Below, piece by piece: positions 34,683 to 44,190 of a stretch of 64,000 bases of DNA. The number at the start of each line of letters is the position of its first letter. The stretch's first letter is position 1. The stretch lies in contig CAYZTB010000010.1 in NCBI GenBank assembly GCA_964481195.1, positions 1 to 64,000 on the forward strand, in the 5' to 3' direction. The notes beneath the pieces were generated by a model, which saw nothing but the letters and a program-made list of their open reading frames with translations, was not told where the DNA came from and did no database searches. The position numbers and the translations under genes were made by a program. Source of the stretch: Palsa-948 sp964481195. GTDB taxonomy: Bacteria > Bacteroidota > Bacteroidia > Palsa-948.

Positions 34683-36026
34683 CTATTCTACAATTTTTAG
34701 TTTGGAAATATCTATCATAATAATATCCCTATCTCCAATTCCTCCTTCTCTAACTGATGAAATATAGGCTGTTTTTTTATCAGCTGTCATCACAAATTTA
34801 GATTCTATATTAACTCCATTAATTGGATATCCTAAATTAACAGGGGCAGACCATTTGCCATCAGCTCCTTTTGTTGTTTTAAAGATATCATATGAACCCA
34901 TGGAATTGGGTCCGTTAGAACAAAAGAATAATGTTTTTCCATCGGAATGAAGGTATAGGCCATTCTCATCATGTTCGCTATTAACTGGAGCACCTAAATT
35001 AATAGGGTCGGCCCAACCTTCTCCACTTTTTTTCGCAACCCAAATATCTCCTCTTCCCAATCCTCCCGGACGTTCACTAATGAAATACAATAAATTTCCG
35101 TCTGGCGAAAGACAAGCAGCATCTTCGTAATAACTAGTATTTATAGGCTTCAATAATATTTCCGGCTTTCTCCATTTTCCGGAAGTAGCTTTTTTAGACA
35201 TAAATATTTCGCCCCCGCGAGCAGCAGAAGGATCATTGCGGTAAATAAACATGGTCATTCCATCATCAGAAATACTGCAACAAGCATCGTATCCTTCCGA
35301 ATTGATTGGACCACGAATTAAGTCAGATTGCAACCAAGTTTGTTTTTCATCACTCCAATAGCTTTCGTATACATCATCGTAATACCCGAAATCACCTTCT
35401 GTATCTTTCATTGATTTATCTCCACCGGGCCTGCGAGATGTAAATACAATAGTTTTATCATTGTTTGCAAGTACCGGCCCTTTATCATCGTGTATAGAAT
35501 TTATATCAATAAGAGGAATGATTTTGACATCCACTGGATTTGCCATCAGTTCTTTAGCAAGCTTACATTGAGAGATAAAAATATCTACTTGCGACTCTTC
35601 AATTTTTTTAGGGCTATCAGCAATAGATTTTCTGAACACATTTAATTCATCCAATGCTTTATCAATCATTTCTTTAGCATGATACGTTCTGCCTAGTAAA
35701 AGAAATAAGTTTTCATTTGCATTGGGGCTAAGTGATTTAGCACGTTCTAAAAATTCAAGTGAGGCATTATATTCCCGCATCATAAAATAGCTTTCTCCAA
35801 TAAAATATTGAAGTGATGCATCTGTTGGCCTATTCTTTAATACTTCCTTATACTTATTTATCGCTGACATATAATCTCCTGTAAAGAAGTCTTGTTTTGC
35901 CATAAATATTTTATACTCGTCTGTACCTTTTTCAAATACGTTGCCTTTACTTTTCTGAGCAAACGAAAATTCTGCAGCACAAAAAAACAAGGCTGTTATA
36001 GACAAAATTGTGGTAAAATGCTTCAT
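34683..36026 (-). CDS. Secreted protein with TPR and PD40 (WD40-like beta-propeller) repeats
   Basis: The 447-residue protein has a signal peptide ending near FSFAQ, then three or so TPR units (residues 40-140), then PD40 repeats from about residue 175 with the typical pattern LSPDGNLLYFISERPGGLGRGDIW, SDGKTLFFCSNGPNSMGSYDI (by landmarks). This resembles the N-terminal part of OmpA-family proteins such as PorE in the type IX secretion system, but no OmpA C-terminal peptidoglycan domain is present, so it is either a shortened relative or a distinct envelope protein. Its candidate -7 element is at 36068-36075. Confidence 0.78.
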   Translation of the reverse strand: MKHFTTILSITALFFCAAEFSFAQKSKGNVFEKGTDEYKIFMAKQDFFTGDYMSAINKYKEVLKNRPTDASLQYFIGESYFMMREYNASLEFLERAKSLSPNANENLFLLLGRTYHAKEMIDKALDELNVFRKSIADSPKKIEESQVDIFISQCKLAKELMANPVDVKIIPLIDINSIHDDKGPVLANNDKTIVFTSRRPGGDKSMKDTEGDFGYYDDVYESYWSDEKQTWLQSDLIRGPINSEGYDACCSISDDGMTMFIYRNDPSAARGGEIFMSKKATSGKWRKPEILLKPINTSYYEDAACLSPDGNLLYFISERPGGLGRGDIWVAKKSGEGWADPINLGAPVNSEHDENGLYLHSDGKTLFFCSNGPNSMGSYDIFKTTKGADGKWSAPVNLGYPINGVNIESKFVMTADKKTAYISSVREGGIGDRDIIMIDISKLKIVE

Positions 36027-36067
36027 TGGTTTTAGGTATTAAGCTTTATAGATATTTAATCAGGCTG

Positions 36068-36075
36068 CAAACATA
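36068..36075 (-). promoter_or_regulatory. Bacteroidota -7 element (TATGTTTG) before the PD40 gene
   Basis: On the minus strand an exact TAnnTTTG match lies 41 bases before the ATG at 36026. No clear -33 element was identified. Confidence 0.5.
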
Positions 36076-36138
36076 AAGAATCCTTTAGTATAACCCAAAA
36101 AATGATATTACTGTTTATTCCGGTTTCTAAAATAATAA

Positions 36139-36894
36139 TCAAGCAAATTCTTTGCCAAGTTTTAAAAAAAACTCTAAAGCTTCTTTCTTCTTGTCGTCAT
36201 AATTGTATTGAATGTGATTAAAAATGTAATTTCTAGCGATTTTTTCATCAACTTGCTGCTCTAAATTATCAATTACTTTATTTCGATGATCAACACCAAA
36301 TTTCAGAGCTTGATAAAAAGAATTCGCCCAAGTTTCGTCTAGTTTTTTATTCGATATCCAGCAAGCAAATACAAAAGGAAGGCCAGTAAACAATTTCCAC
36401 TCCTCCGATAAATCGTACGAATATTTATACTCGTTTGTCAGGTTAAAATTTCTGTCGCCAATAATAAGTCCCGCTGCTGCTGCTTTTATTTTTTTCTCGT
36501 ACCCTTCCTTTGCCTTTATCCAACTAGGATTAATTTTCCACCAATGTTTTGCTAAAATTTGCACTAATAAGCACGAAGTTTTTGATTGATAGTCCAAAAG
36601 GATAGATCTTATATTTCTTAGCGGCACATCGCTATATAACATTACTGTTTGAACTGGCCCATTTGACCCTATACAAAAATCTGGAATAATATAATACTCT
36701 TTTAATTCCGGAATGATTGCTACTGGAGCAAGTCCAATATCTATTTCATTATTTTTTAGTTTTTCAGCACATATTGCTGGGGGGTCTAAGGCTAGTTCAA
36801 AATCAGTTATATGACCAGAGTGTTGTATTCCATACACAAAAGGTTTGGCGTTTAAGTAAGATACGACAGAGATTCGAAGCGGAGTTTTTCCCAT
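36139..36894 (-). CDS. mqnA: Chorismate dehydratase, menaquinone synthesis
   Basis: MqnA converts chorismate to 3-[(1-carboxyvinyl)oxy]benzoate, the first committed step of the futalosine route to menaquinone. The 251-residue protein opens with RISVVSYLNAKPFVYG, the diagnostic SxxNxxP segment, and continues with the periplasmic-binding-protein-like fold. I start it at ATG 36894; a TTG at 36906 would add four residues. Other mqn genes are not in the window. Its presence implies the organism makes menaquinone by this pathway instead of MenFDHCEB. It lies 45 bases after the EI24 gene. Confidence 0.93.
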   Translation of the reverse strand: MGKTPLRISVVSYLNAKPFVYGIQHSGHITDFELALDPPAICAEKLKNNEIDIGLAPVAIIPELKEYYIIPDFCIGSNGPVQTVMLYSDVPLRNIRSILLDYQSKTSCLLVQILAKHWWKINPSWIKAKEGYEKKIKAAAAGLIIGDRNFNLTNEYKYSYDLSEEWKLFTGLPFVFACWISNKKLDETWANSFYQALKFGVDHRNKVIDNLEQQVDEKIARNYIFNHIQYNYDDKKKEALEFFLKLGKEFA

Positions 36895-36939
36895 AAAGTT
36901 CTTCAAAATTAATTATTTTAAAGAATACCTAATAAACAA

Positions 36940-37740
36940 TTAATAGCTTGAAGTGTTTATTTCATAAACTCCCTTAGTAGCAGCTACAACCGAAACGATA
37001 GCTACAAATCCAGAAAGAAATACACCCACAAATGGAATTAAAAGAAAAATGCAAAACATGACACCCATAGTAATTGCAAACCACTTGTTGCTTCTTATAA
37101 AAATTACGCCATCAGGAATACCCATTCTTTTTCTTTCGCAAGAATAATCCATAAATGAAAAACCATAAAAATAGGCTGAAATCAAAAATAAAGGAATGAA
37201 TCCAAGCCAACCTATGAAAGGTATAAAACCCACTATAAATAACAATACAATCCAAACAGTTTCTAAAAAAACATTTCGAACAGCTATAAACATTCCTCGG
37301 AAAATATCTTTAAGGAAACGAGTAATATTAAAATCTGTTTTTATTCCGGTAATCTTTTCTTCCGTTTTCTCAGATACAAAAGCTAGTAGAGGTGATAACA
37401 AAAACAAGGTAATGAACCCTCCATAAAATGCAAAAACAAAAAAGAAAATTACTTTCGTCAGAATCCAAATAATCCAACTTATAAATCCTGGCAAATATTC
37501 AAATAGGAAAAAATTGGAAGCTGCTGAATTAATCTTCAATACAATCCATGTCTGCAAACTATTTGTGACAGACTCTGTCAAACTAAATCCACCAACAAAT
37601 AAAATAACATTCAATAAAACCGGAACAACAAAAGTCCAAGCTAAACCATTTGTAAAAATGAATGGTATTGCTTCAAAAAAAGTATTAAATCCAAGTTTTA
37701 TTTGTTTTTGAATGGGAATCGGTTCTCTAATAAAAGACAT
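36940..37740 (-). CDS. EI24/CysZ-like membrane protein
   Basis: This 266-residue protein starts at ATG 37740 (MSFIREPIPIQ); the codon set upstream to 37770 begins with TTG and lacks conserved features. It has about four to six membrane helices, with short hydrophilic links (EKTEEKITGIKTDFNITRFLKDI), and resembles the EI24 domain, which includes CysZ-like sulfate transport proteins and eukaryotic EI24. The substrate, if any, is unknown. It is between mqnA and murB in a leftward run with gaps of 45 and 37 bases. Confidence 0.75.
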   Translation of the reverse strand: MSFIREPIPIQKQIKLGFNTFFEAIPFIFTNGLAWTFVVPVLLNVILFVGGFSLTESVTNSLQTWIVLKINSAASNFFLFEYLPGFISWIIWILTKVIFFFVFAFYGGFITLFLLSPLLAFVSEKTEEKITGIKTDFNITRFLKDIFRGMFIAVRNVFLETVWIVLLFIVGFIPFIGWLGFIPLFLISAYFYGFSFMDYSCERKRMGIPDGVIFIRSNKWFAITMGVMFCIFLLIPFVGVFLSGFVAIVSVVAATKGVYEINTSSY

Positions 37741-37777
37741 GAATAAAATAAATATGCAAGTGAACGACAATAATTGA

Positions 37778-38791
37778 CTACAGTATCACTACTTCTCTTT
37801 CGAGACTTACTCCGAATTTTTCTTTTACAGATTGCAAAACTTTACTGGAAAGATCATAAATCTCAGCGCCTTTGGCAGTACCGTAATTTACAAGAACCAA
37901 TGCTTGATCTTTATGAACTCCAGCCTGACCGATTTGTTTTCCTTTCCAACCACATTGCTCAATTAACCAACCGGCAGCAAGTTTCATTCCTCCCGAATCC
38001 TTAAAAGATTTTATTTCCGGGAATTCTATTTTAATTTTTTCAAATTGCTCAAGACTTATTACAGGATTTTTAAAAAAACTTCCTGCATTGCCAATCTTTT
38101 CTGGGTCGGGTAATTTACTTCTTCGAATATTACAAACTGCTTTGGAAATAGCTTCAACAGAAACTTCTTTTATGCCCATTTTTTCAATTTCCTGAATAAT
38201 AGCTCCATAACTAGTATTGAGTTTTGGCTTCTTGAGCAGTTTAAAAGTAACCGTGAGAATAATATACTTTCCCTTTGCCTCATTTTTAAAAATACTATTT
38301 CGATATCCAAACTTGCAGTCAGAATTGCTTAACACAATGTTTTTATCCTCAAGAATGTTAATAGCCTCTAATTCCCAAAAAATATCTTTCAGCTCTTCGC
38401 CATAAGCACCAATATTTTGAATGGGGGCAGCTCCTACTGATCCGGGAATTAAGGAGAGATTCTCTACACCAGCATAGTTGTGTTTTATACAGTATAAAAC
38501 AAATTGGTGCCAAACAACTCCAGCTCCTGCTCTCACATAATAATATTCCGAATCTTCTTTTATGAGCTCCATTCCAGAGATATTATTTTTTATTACCAAT
38601 CCATCAAAATCTTTTGTAAATAAAATATTGCTGCCACCTCCTAAAATCAAGATAGGTTGACTGGCGATATTTTTACTTGATAATAAATTTTGAATGTCGC
38701 TCTTTGTATTAGCTTCCACAAAGGCTTTTGCATAGCACTCTACCCCAAACGTGTTAAGCTTTTTAAGAGAATGGTTTTCAAGCAAATTCAT
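37778..38791 (-). CDS. murB: UDP-N-acetylmuramate dehydrogenase
   Basis: MurB, an FAD enzyme, reduces UDP-GlcNAc-enolpyruvate to UDP-N-acetylmuramate for peptidoglycan. The 337-residue length fits the type I class. Visible landmarks are the FAD-binding ILGGGSNILFT, IPGSVGAAPIQNIGAYGEE, GYRNSIFK (the Tyr-loop of type I MurB), and GNAGSFFKNPV. All appear intact. The -7 element at 38799-38806 would give a very short leader. It is transcribed leftward with EI24 and mqnA genes downstream. Confidence 0.97.
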   Translation of the reverse strand: MNLLENHSLKKLNTFGVECYAKAFVEANTKSDIQNLLSSKNIASQPILILGGGSNILFTKDFDGLVIKNNISGMELIKEDSEYYYVRAGAGVVWHQFVLYCIKHNYAGVENLSLIPGSVGAAPIQNIGAYGEELKDIFWELEAINILEDKNIVLSNSDCKFGYRNSIFKNEAKGKYIILTVTFKLLKKPKLNTSYGAIIQEIEKMGIKEVSVEAISKAVCNIRRSKLPDPEKIGNAGSFFKNPVISLEQFEKIKIEFPEIKSFKDSGGMKLAAGWLIEQCGWKGKQIGQAGVHKDQALVLVNYGTAKGAEIYDLSSKVLQSVKEKFGVSLEREVVIL

Positions 38792-38798
38792 GATAATG

Positions 38799-38806
38799 CA
38801 AATTTA
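38799..38806 (-). promoter_or_regulatory. Bacteroidota -7 element (TAAATTTG) before murB
   Basis: An exact TAnnTTTG match on the minus strand ends seven bases before the murB ATG. If used, the leader is only a few bases long. Confidence 0.4.
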
Positions 38807-38871
38807 CAGCTTAATACATGTCTCGCTTTGTAAACTAAAAAAATGAATTAACATTCAGGGTTGAATGAAAA

Positions 38872-39273
38872 TTAAGCTCCCATCTTTACAATCAAATCAA
38901 ACTCTTGCTTTTCTAATGGCATAACCGAAAGCCTTCCTTGTCGAACTAAATAAATATTAGCTAGTTTTTTTTCTGCTTTAATAGTTGATAATGAAACCGG
39001 TTTCTTTATTGCAGAAACGAGAGACAAATCTACTACCGACCAATCTTCTTTAGTTGTTGGATCTTGATACGCTTCTTTAACTACAGTAGAAATACCCATT
39101 ACACTTTTCTCACCTCCACTATGATAAAACAAAACGTTATCGCCCTTTTTCATTGCTCTAAGGTGTTTTCTTGCTGCGTAATTTCGAACGCCTTCCCACA
39201 TGGTTTTTCCTTCTTTTTCAAATTGAGACCAAGAGTAGGTTTCGGGTTCAGATTTTACAAGATAATAATTCAT
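38872..39273 (-). CDS. EVE domain protein
   Basis: This 133-residue stand-alone EVE domain opens with MNYYLVKSEPETYSW, then WEGVRNYAARKHLRAMKKGDNVLFYHS, all typical. The EVE fold resembles PUA and YTH domains and is known to bind modified DNA bases (such as modified cytosine) in other systems, so a role in reading modified nucleic acid is plausible but unproved here. No modification genes are adjacent. It starts nine bases after the stop of the upstream secreted-protein gene. Confidence 0.9.
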   Translation of the reverse strand: MNYYLVKSEPETYSWSQFEKEGKTMWEGVRNYAARKHLRAMKKGDNVLFYHSGGEKSVMGISTVVKEAYQDPTTKEDWSVVDLSLVSAIKKPVSLSTIKAEKKLANIYLVRQGRLSVMPLEKQEFDLIVKMGA

Positions 39274-39282
39274 AATAAAAAA

Positions 39283-39918
39283 TTAATGAAACACTTTTTC
39301 AGGTAAGTTAGGTAATGTAAAAACACTATCAGCAACTTTAATCTTTTTTATTTTGATAGCCGTGTGTGTTAAGTCAAAAAAATCACACTCATATTTCTGT
39401 TTTAGCCAGAATGATTTAGCCTTTTCAAAATATACATTTACATAACCGAATACATGTTTTTTGTAATGATCCGGATTCACAGGAACTGAGCTATTATACC
39501 AATAGTAACTCTTGGAATCCCCCAAATCATTGACTAGTAAATTGCAATTCCTTTTCATAATCTTCTCCGCATTTTCTGTAATCTTTGTCTCCACCAGAAC
39601 CCTTGTTTCGTTTGAACAATCAGAAACCAACATAGTGTCACTCCCAAAAAGAGTTCTGTACTGCTTGTTTTTATCTTTTAAGTAATATATTTCCTTTACC
39701 TCATTTCCGCTATAAACCATTTTATAGTTACCATTTTTATAATACACAGTAAGTATATCGCCATACACTTTTTGAAGCTTTTCTGTCGAAAAATCTTCTG
39801 TTTTAGAAAGTGCTACTGTTTTGTATGTGATAATACCTTCAAATTCTTTAGGTGATTCTTGTGAAAAACACGTTATAAAATTAATACATAAAATAAAAAA
39901 TAAGTACTTGACTTTCAT
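39283..39918 (-). CDS. Uncharacterised secreted protein, 211 residues
   Basis: The N-terminus is a signal peptide (FFILCINFITCFSQ). A cysteine at the end of the hydrophobic stretch (NFITC) could be a lipobox, so it could be lipidated; a plain cleavage after FSQ is also possible. The mature part shows a beta-rich pattern starting EGIITYKTVALSK, similar to small Bacteroidota envelope proteins of the DUF4412 type, but I cannot confirm family membership. No catalytic motif is seen. The EVE-domain gene follows after nine bases. A TTTGTATATTCG motif lies 52 bases upstream of its start. Confidence 0.55.
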   Translation of the reverse strand: MKVKYLFFILCINFITCFSQESPKEFEGIITYKTVALSKTEDFSTEKLQKVYGDILTVYYKNGNYKMVYSGNEVKEIYYLKDKNKQYRTLFGSDTMLVSDCSNETRVLVETKITENAEKIMKRNCNLLVNDLGDSKSYYWYNSSVPVNPDHYKKHVFGYVNVYFEKAKSFWLKQKYECDFFDLTHTAIKIKKIKVADSVFTLPNLPEKVFH

Positions 39919-39970
39919 AGATATAGTAATTATTTATATTTCATTTTTGATTATATAATTTATCGAAATG

Positions 39971-39982
39971 CGAATATACAAA
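39971..39982 (-). promoter_or_regulatory. TTTGTATATTCG promoter-like motif upstream of the 39918 gene
   Basis: The minus-strand 12-mer is identical to the one before birA. It ends 52 bases before the start codon. Confidence 0.4.
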
Positions 39983-40147
39983 TGCTTTTTTTAAAGAATT
40001 AACAAATTCAATAAATATCATAAATAAGTTAATAATTCGTGCAATGATATAACGAAATAGATTTAAATCAATCTGACATAGTATTATTACATTGGTATAT
40101 TAAAAAATTGCATTAAAAAATAATTAATATTTACTATACTTCACAAA

Positions 40148-43100
40148 ATGAAAAAAAATCTAATCACCTCATTACTTTGCGTTGGAGTTACTGTTGCGTC
40201 CTTTGCACAACCCATTGCAAACTTTTCCGGTTCTCCTACAACAATTTGTGCAGGACAAGCGGTAACATGGACTAACCTTAGTCAAAATACGAGTGTCACC
40301 ACTCAGTGGGCTTGGCAATTTCCAGGAGCAAACCCAAACCCAACTTCTACATCAAACACTCCAGGGCCCAGGACCTATCCTACTCCAGGCGTATATAATG
40401 TTGTATTAACAGCTACCAATAATACTAATCCTAACCAAGGCACAGATGTCGAAACTAAAGTTGGCTACATCACTGTGCTTGCAAATCCAAATGTTAATGT
40501 ATCTCCTTCAACAGGTTACGTAGGCTGTACAATCACATCTGCAAATCTAACAGCAAGTGGAGCTCAAAGTTATGTATGGTCACCTGCAGGAACTCTTAGC
40601 TCATCTACAGGCACATCTGTAGTTGCAAGCTCAACGGTTACAACAAACTATAATGTTGTAGGCACCAGCTCTAACGGCTGTACTGATAATCAAGGTGTAA
40701 CGGTAATGGTCAGCACTGTGCCTCCAAATGCACCAGCATCCGTTAACGGCACAACTACTGTTTGTAGTGGTCAATCAGGCGTAACTTATACTGTACCAGG
40801 TATTACTCCACCAGTTCCAATTAGAAACTGGACTGTTCCTCCAGGGGCAACTATTACTTCTGGACAAGGTACTCGATCTATCACTGTTACATTTGGAAGC
40901 ACTTCTGGAAATGTATGTTGTAATCAAAGCAATGCTTGCGGAGCAAGTGCTGATGTTTGTTTAGCTGTTACAGTTGACCCTACTCCAGCAGTAGGCACAG
41001 TTGGTTCGATAACAGGACCAACTTCAGTTTGCGATAATCAAACAGGTGTAATATTTACAGTAGCCCCTGTAGCAAATGCTTCAAGTTATACTTGGACAGA
41101 AAATAGTGATGCTTCAATTGTTTCAGGACAAGGTACTAATACTATTACAGTAAATTTCGGTACTAATAATAATACTAACATCTGTGTTTCTGCAGTAAAC
41201 TCTTGTAACACAAGCACTCCTGTTTGTTTAGCTGTTGTTGCTTCTCCAAGTGCACCTGGCATTCCGGGAACAATCTCAGGACCAACTACTGTATGCAGTG
41301 CTCAAGGAAGTGTTATATATTCTGTAGCTACTGTTAATAATGCGGCAGTTTATACTTGGACAGTTCCTGCTGGCGCTACCGTTAACGCTGGACAAGGTAC
41401 AAAATCAGTTACGGTTACTTTTGGAGCTACTTCAGGATCTGTTTGTGTAACGGCCGGAAACGGTTGTGGAACAAGTTTAGCAAATTGTGTTAATGTAACT
41501 GTTGATCCTACCCAAGCTGTAGATACAGTTACGGTAATTACAGGCCCTATTGCAGTTTGCGCAAATCAAACTGGTGTTCTATATTCAATTCCCACTGTAG
41601 CAAATGCTACAACTTATAATTGGATAGTTCCTACCGGAGCTAGTATTACTGCTGGCGCAGGTACAAATTCAATAACAGTGTCCTTTGGCACTTCTGCAGG
41701 AAACGTATGCGTAGATGCAGCAAATGGCTGTAGCACTAGTCCGCAAAAATGTAAAGCAATTGTTGTAAGCCCTAACGCTCCTGGTATTCCAGGTGGAATT
41801 ACAGGACTTACAACAGTTTGTAGTAATGTTACTGGAATCAAATATTCTGTCTCTGCTGTAGCAAATGCTACAACTTATAGCTGGACTGTTCCTACTGGTG
41901 CTACCATCACAGCTGGTCAAGGCACTAACTCAATAACCGTTTCTTATGCTGCTACTTCAGGTTCTGTTTGTGTAACTGCAGGAAATGCTTGCGGAACAAG
42001 CCTAGGAAGTTGTGCTTCAATTACAGTTGACCCAGCTTCTGCTGTTGGAATAGTGGGATCTATTTCTGGACCAGTCGCTGTTTGCGCTAACCAAACTGGA
42101 GTTGCATACTCAATAGCTACTGTATCAGGTGCTACAACCTATAATTGGACTGTTCCTGCTGGAGCAAATATTACTGCTGGTTCAGGTACAAATTCAATAA
42201 CTGTTACTTTTGCTACTGCAGGCGGAAACGTTTGCGTAGATGCTAGTAATGCATGTAGTACAAGTCCTCCAAATTGCGTAGCTGTTGCTGTTGACCCCTC
42301 AGCGCCTGCAATTCCAGGAGGAATAACTGGATCTACTACAGTTTGTAGTGGTCAATTAGGAGAAATATATACGATAGCATCTGTACCAAATACTTCTGTT
42401 TATACATGGACAGTTCCTGCTGGCGCTTCGGTTGTTGCTGGACAAGGAACTAACACTGCAACTATAGATTTTGGTGCTACTTCAGGTACAATTTGTGTAA
42501 CTGCTGGAAATGCTTGCGGTACAAGTATTGCTAGTTGCCAAACAATAACTGTTGATCCTAATCCAGCTGTTGGGCCTATTGGTGCAATTACTGGACCTCA
42601 AGCAGTTTGCGCAAATCAATCAAACGTTGTTTACTCAACTACTGCTGTATCTGGAGCTACAAATTATAATTGGACTGTACCTTCTGGAGCAAATATTACT
42701 GCTGGAGCTGGAACTGCAACTATTACTGTTACTTTCGGATCATCTGGAGGAAATGTATGTGTTGATGCCAATAACAGCTGCAGTGCAACTTCTCAGATTT
42801 GCGAAGCAGTTACAGTTGCTTCAACAGCACCTGCGATTCCTGCTGGCATAACTGGCGTTACTACTGTTTGTAGTGGTCAGATTGGTGAAATTTATACTAT
42901 AGCTTCTGTTCCAAACGCAACTGTATATACATGGACAGTTCCTACAGGTGGAACAGTGACTGCTGGACAAGGCACAACTTCTGTTAGTGTTACTTATGGA
43001 ACAACTTCAGGTAATATTTGCGTAACTGCAGGCAATGCTTGCGGCACAAGTATTGCTAGTTGTCAAGCTATAACAGTAGATCCTAATCCAGCTGTTGGTG

Positions 43101-44107
43101 CTATTAGCACCATTAATGGACCTACTGCTGCTTGCGCTAATCAATCAAACGTTACCTATATTTTACCTGCTGTTGCAAATGCATCTACATACAATTGGAC
43201 TGTACCTACTGCGGCAAACATTACTGCTGGTCAGGGAACAAATACAATTACCGTTTCTTTTGGTAATATCTCCGGAAACATTTGCGTAAATGCAACTAAC
43301 TCGTGTGGATCTAGTCCACAGAGCTGCATAGCAGTTACAGTATCTCCAAATGCTCCCGCAATTCCTGCTGGAATATCTGGGGCTACTACTGTTTGTAGCG
43401 GACAAGTTGGAAACTACTCCATTGCTCCCGTTGCTAATGCTACAACTTATACTTGGTCTGGACCAACAGGTGCAACCGTATCTGCTGGACAAGGAACGGT
43501 AAACTCTTCAATAACACTTGGCACTACTTCTGGAAACATTTGTGTTACTGCTGGGAATGGATGTGGAACTAGCTTACCTAGTTGTTTAGCGGTTACTGTT
43601 AATTCTGCCGTACTTACAGTTACTACAACCTCAACTCCTGCGTCATGTAGTTCTTGTTGCGATGGTACTGCTGCTGCAACACAAACTGGCACTAGTCCAT
43701 TTACATATGCTTGGTCTCCTGCTGGCGGAACCGCTTCTTCAGCATCTGGCCTATGCGTAGGTTCATACACCGTTTGCGTAACTGATGCAGGAGGTTGTAT
43801 TACTTGTTCTATAGTGAACGTATCCTTCGTAACTGGATTAGCTTCCTTAACAGATAATGGTACTATTAAAGTATACCCTAATCCTGCGAATGAGTATATT
43901 AATATTGAAGGTACACTTTCATCTTCAGCAAATCTAGACGTTAGCATTGTTAATATGTTTGGACAAACTGTACTTGAAGAAGTAGTTCCTGCCGATGGCA
44001 CTTTCACTCAAAAAGTAAATATTGCTAACATACCATCCGGTGTATATTTTATTCGAATTAGCTCAGGCGAATTTGTTAAAAACACTAGAATGATAAAAAT
44101 TCAATAA
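40148..44107 (+). CDS. Giant repeat-containing secreted protein with T9SS type A sorting domain
   Basis: The 1319-residue protein has a signal peptide ending SFAQ, an N-terminal PKD-like domain (about residues 22-110), a further Ig-like domain, then eleven 87-89-residue repeats (about residues 205-1150) and a SprB-like module (SPFTYAWSPAGGTASSASGLCVGSYTVCVTDAGGC). It ends with a T9SS type A sorting domain (IKVYPNPANEYINIEG to the C-terminus). The repeats alternate between a TVCSGQ type and a VCANQ type, with four Cys each, probably disulfide-bonded. It is inferred to be secreted and surface-attached, with an adhesin-like role. Many antisense reading frames opposite it are artefacts of the repeats. 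A strong terminator follows. Confidence 0.9.
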   Translation: MKKNLITSLLCVGVTVASFAQPIANFSGSPTTICAGQAVTWTNLSQNTSVTTQWAWQFPGANPNPTSTSNTPGPRTYPTPGVYNVVLTATNNTNPNQGTDVETKVGYITVLANPNVNVSPSTGYVGCTITSANLTASGAQSYVWSPAGTLSSSTGTSVVASSTVTTNYNVVGTSSNGCTDNQGVTVMVSTVPPNAPASVNGTTTVCSGQSGVTYTVPGITPPVPIRNWTVPPGATITSGQGTRSITVTFGSTSGNVCCNQSNACGASADVCLAVTVDPTPAVGTVGSITGPTSVCDNQTGVIFTVAPVANASSYTWTENSDASIVSGQGTNTITVNFGTNNNTNICVSAVNSCNTSTPVCLAVVASPSAPGIPGTISGPTTVCSAQGSVIYSVATVNNAAVYTWTVPAGATVNAGQGTKSVTVTFGATSGSVCVTAGNGCGTSLANCVNVTVDPTQAVDTVTVITGPIAVCANQTGVLYSIPTVANATTYNWIVPTGASITAGAGTNSITVSFGTSAGNVCVDAANGCSTSPQKCKAIVVSPNAPGIPGGITGLTTVCSNVTGIKYSVSAVANATTYSWTVPTGATITAGQGTNSITVSYAATSGSVCVTAGNACGTSLGSCASITVDPASAVGIVGSISGPVAVCANQTGVAYSIATVSGATTYNWTVPAGANITAGSGTNSITVTFATAGGNVCVDASNACSTSPPNCVAVAVDPSAPAIPGGITGSTTVCSGQLGEIYTIASVPNTSVYTWTVPAGASVVAGQGTNTATIDFGATSGTICVTAGNACGTSIASCQTITVDPNPAVGPIGAITGPQAVCANQSNVVYSTTAVSGATNYNWTVPSGANITAGAGTATITVTFGSSGGNVCVDANNSCSATSQICEAVTVASTAPAIPAGITGVTTVCSGQIGEIYTIASVPNATVYTWTVPTGGTVTAGQGTTSVSVTYGTTSGNICVTAGNACGTSIASCQAITVDPNPAVGAISTINGPTAACANQSNVTYILPAVANASTYNWTVPTAANITAGQGTNTITVSFGNISGNICVNATNSCGSSPQSCIAVTVSPNAPAIPAGISGATTVCSGQVGNYSIAPVANATTYTWSGPTGATVSAGQGTVNSSITLGTTSGNICVTAGNGCGTSLPSCLAVTVNSAVLTVTTTSTPASCSSCCDGTAAATQTGTSPFTYAWSPAGGTASSASGLCVGSYTVCVTDAGGCITCSIVNVSFVTGLASLTDNGTIKVYPNPANEYINIEGTLSSSANLDVSIVNMFGQTVLEEVVPADGTFTQKVNIANIPSGVYFIRISSGEFVKNTRMIKIQ
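40732..43605 (+). repeat. Eleven tandem repeats, exact 525-bp dimer period in the last nine
   Basis: Taking the conserved Cys codon of each unit as marker, positions are 40763, 41030, 41294, 41558, 41819, 42083, 42344, 42608, 42869, 43133 and 43394. Spacings are 267, 264, 264 and then strictly 261/264 alternation, so odd units from 41294 onward are exactly 525 bases apart four times in a row. Confidence 0.9.
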
Positions 44108-44122
44108 TTAAAAAATAAATTC

Positions 44123-44160
44123 AAAAACCCCGTCAGAGAATTTCTCTGACGGGGTTTTTT
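44123..44160 (+). terminator. Strong rho-independent terminator, probably bidirectional
   Basis: A 13-bp perfect stem (CCCCGTCAGAGAA / TTCTCTGACGGGG) is flanked by A-run and T-run. It lies between the stop of the repeat protein gene and the stop of the convergent holA, so it may end both transcripts. Confidence 0.95.
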
Positions 44161-44190
44161 ATTTATTTGGTTTGAATATAAAAGTAACGG

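Noticed and set aside
40732..43605. Possible CRISPR array, because of regular repeats
   Set aside because: Units are 261-264 bases, encode one continuous protein frame and lack the short repeat-spacer pattern.
41614..44007. Long minus- and plus-strand frames inside the repeat protein gene
   Set aside because: They recur with the repeat period and are biased by Thr/Ala/Gly codons; artefacts of repeated coding sequence.
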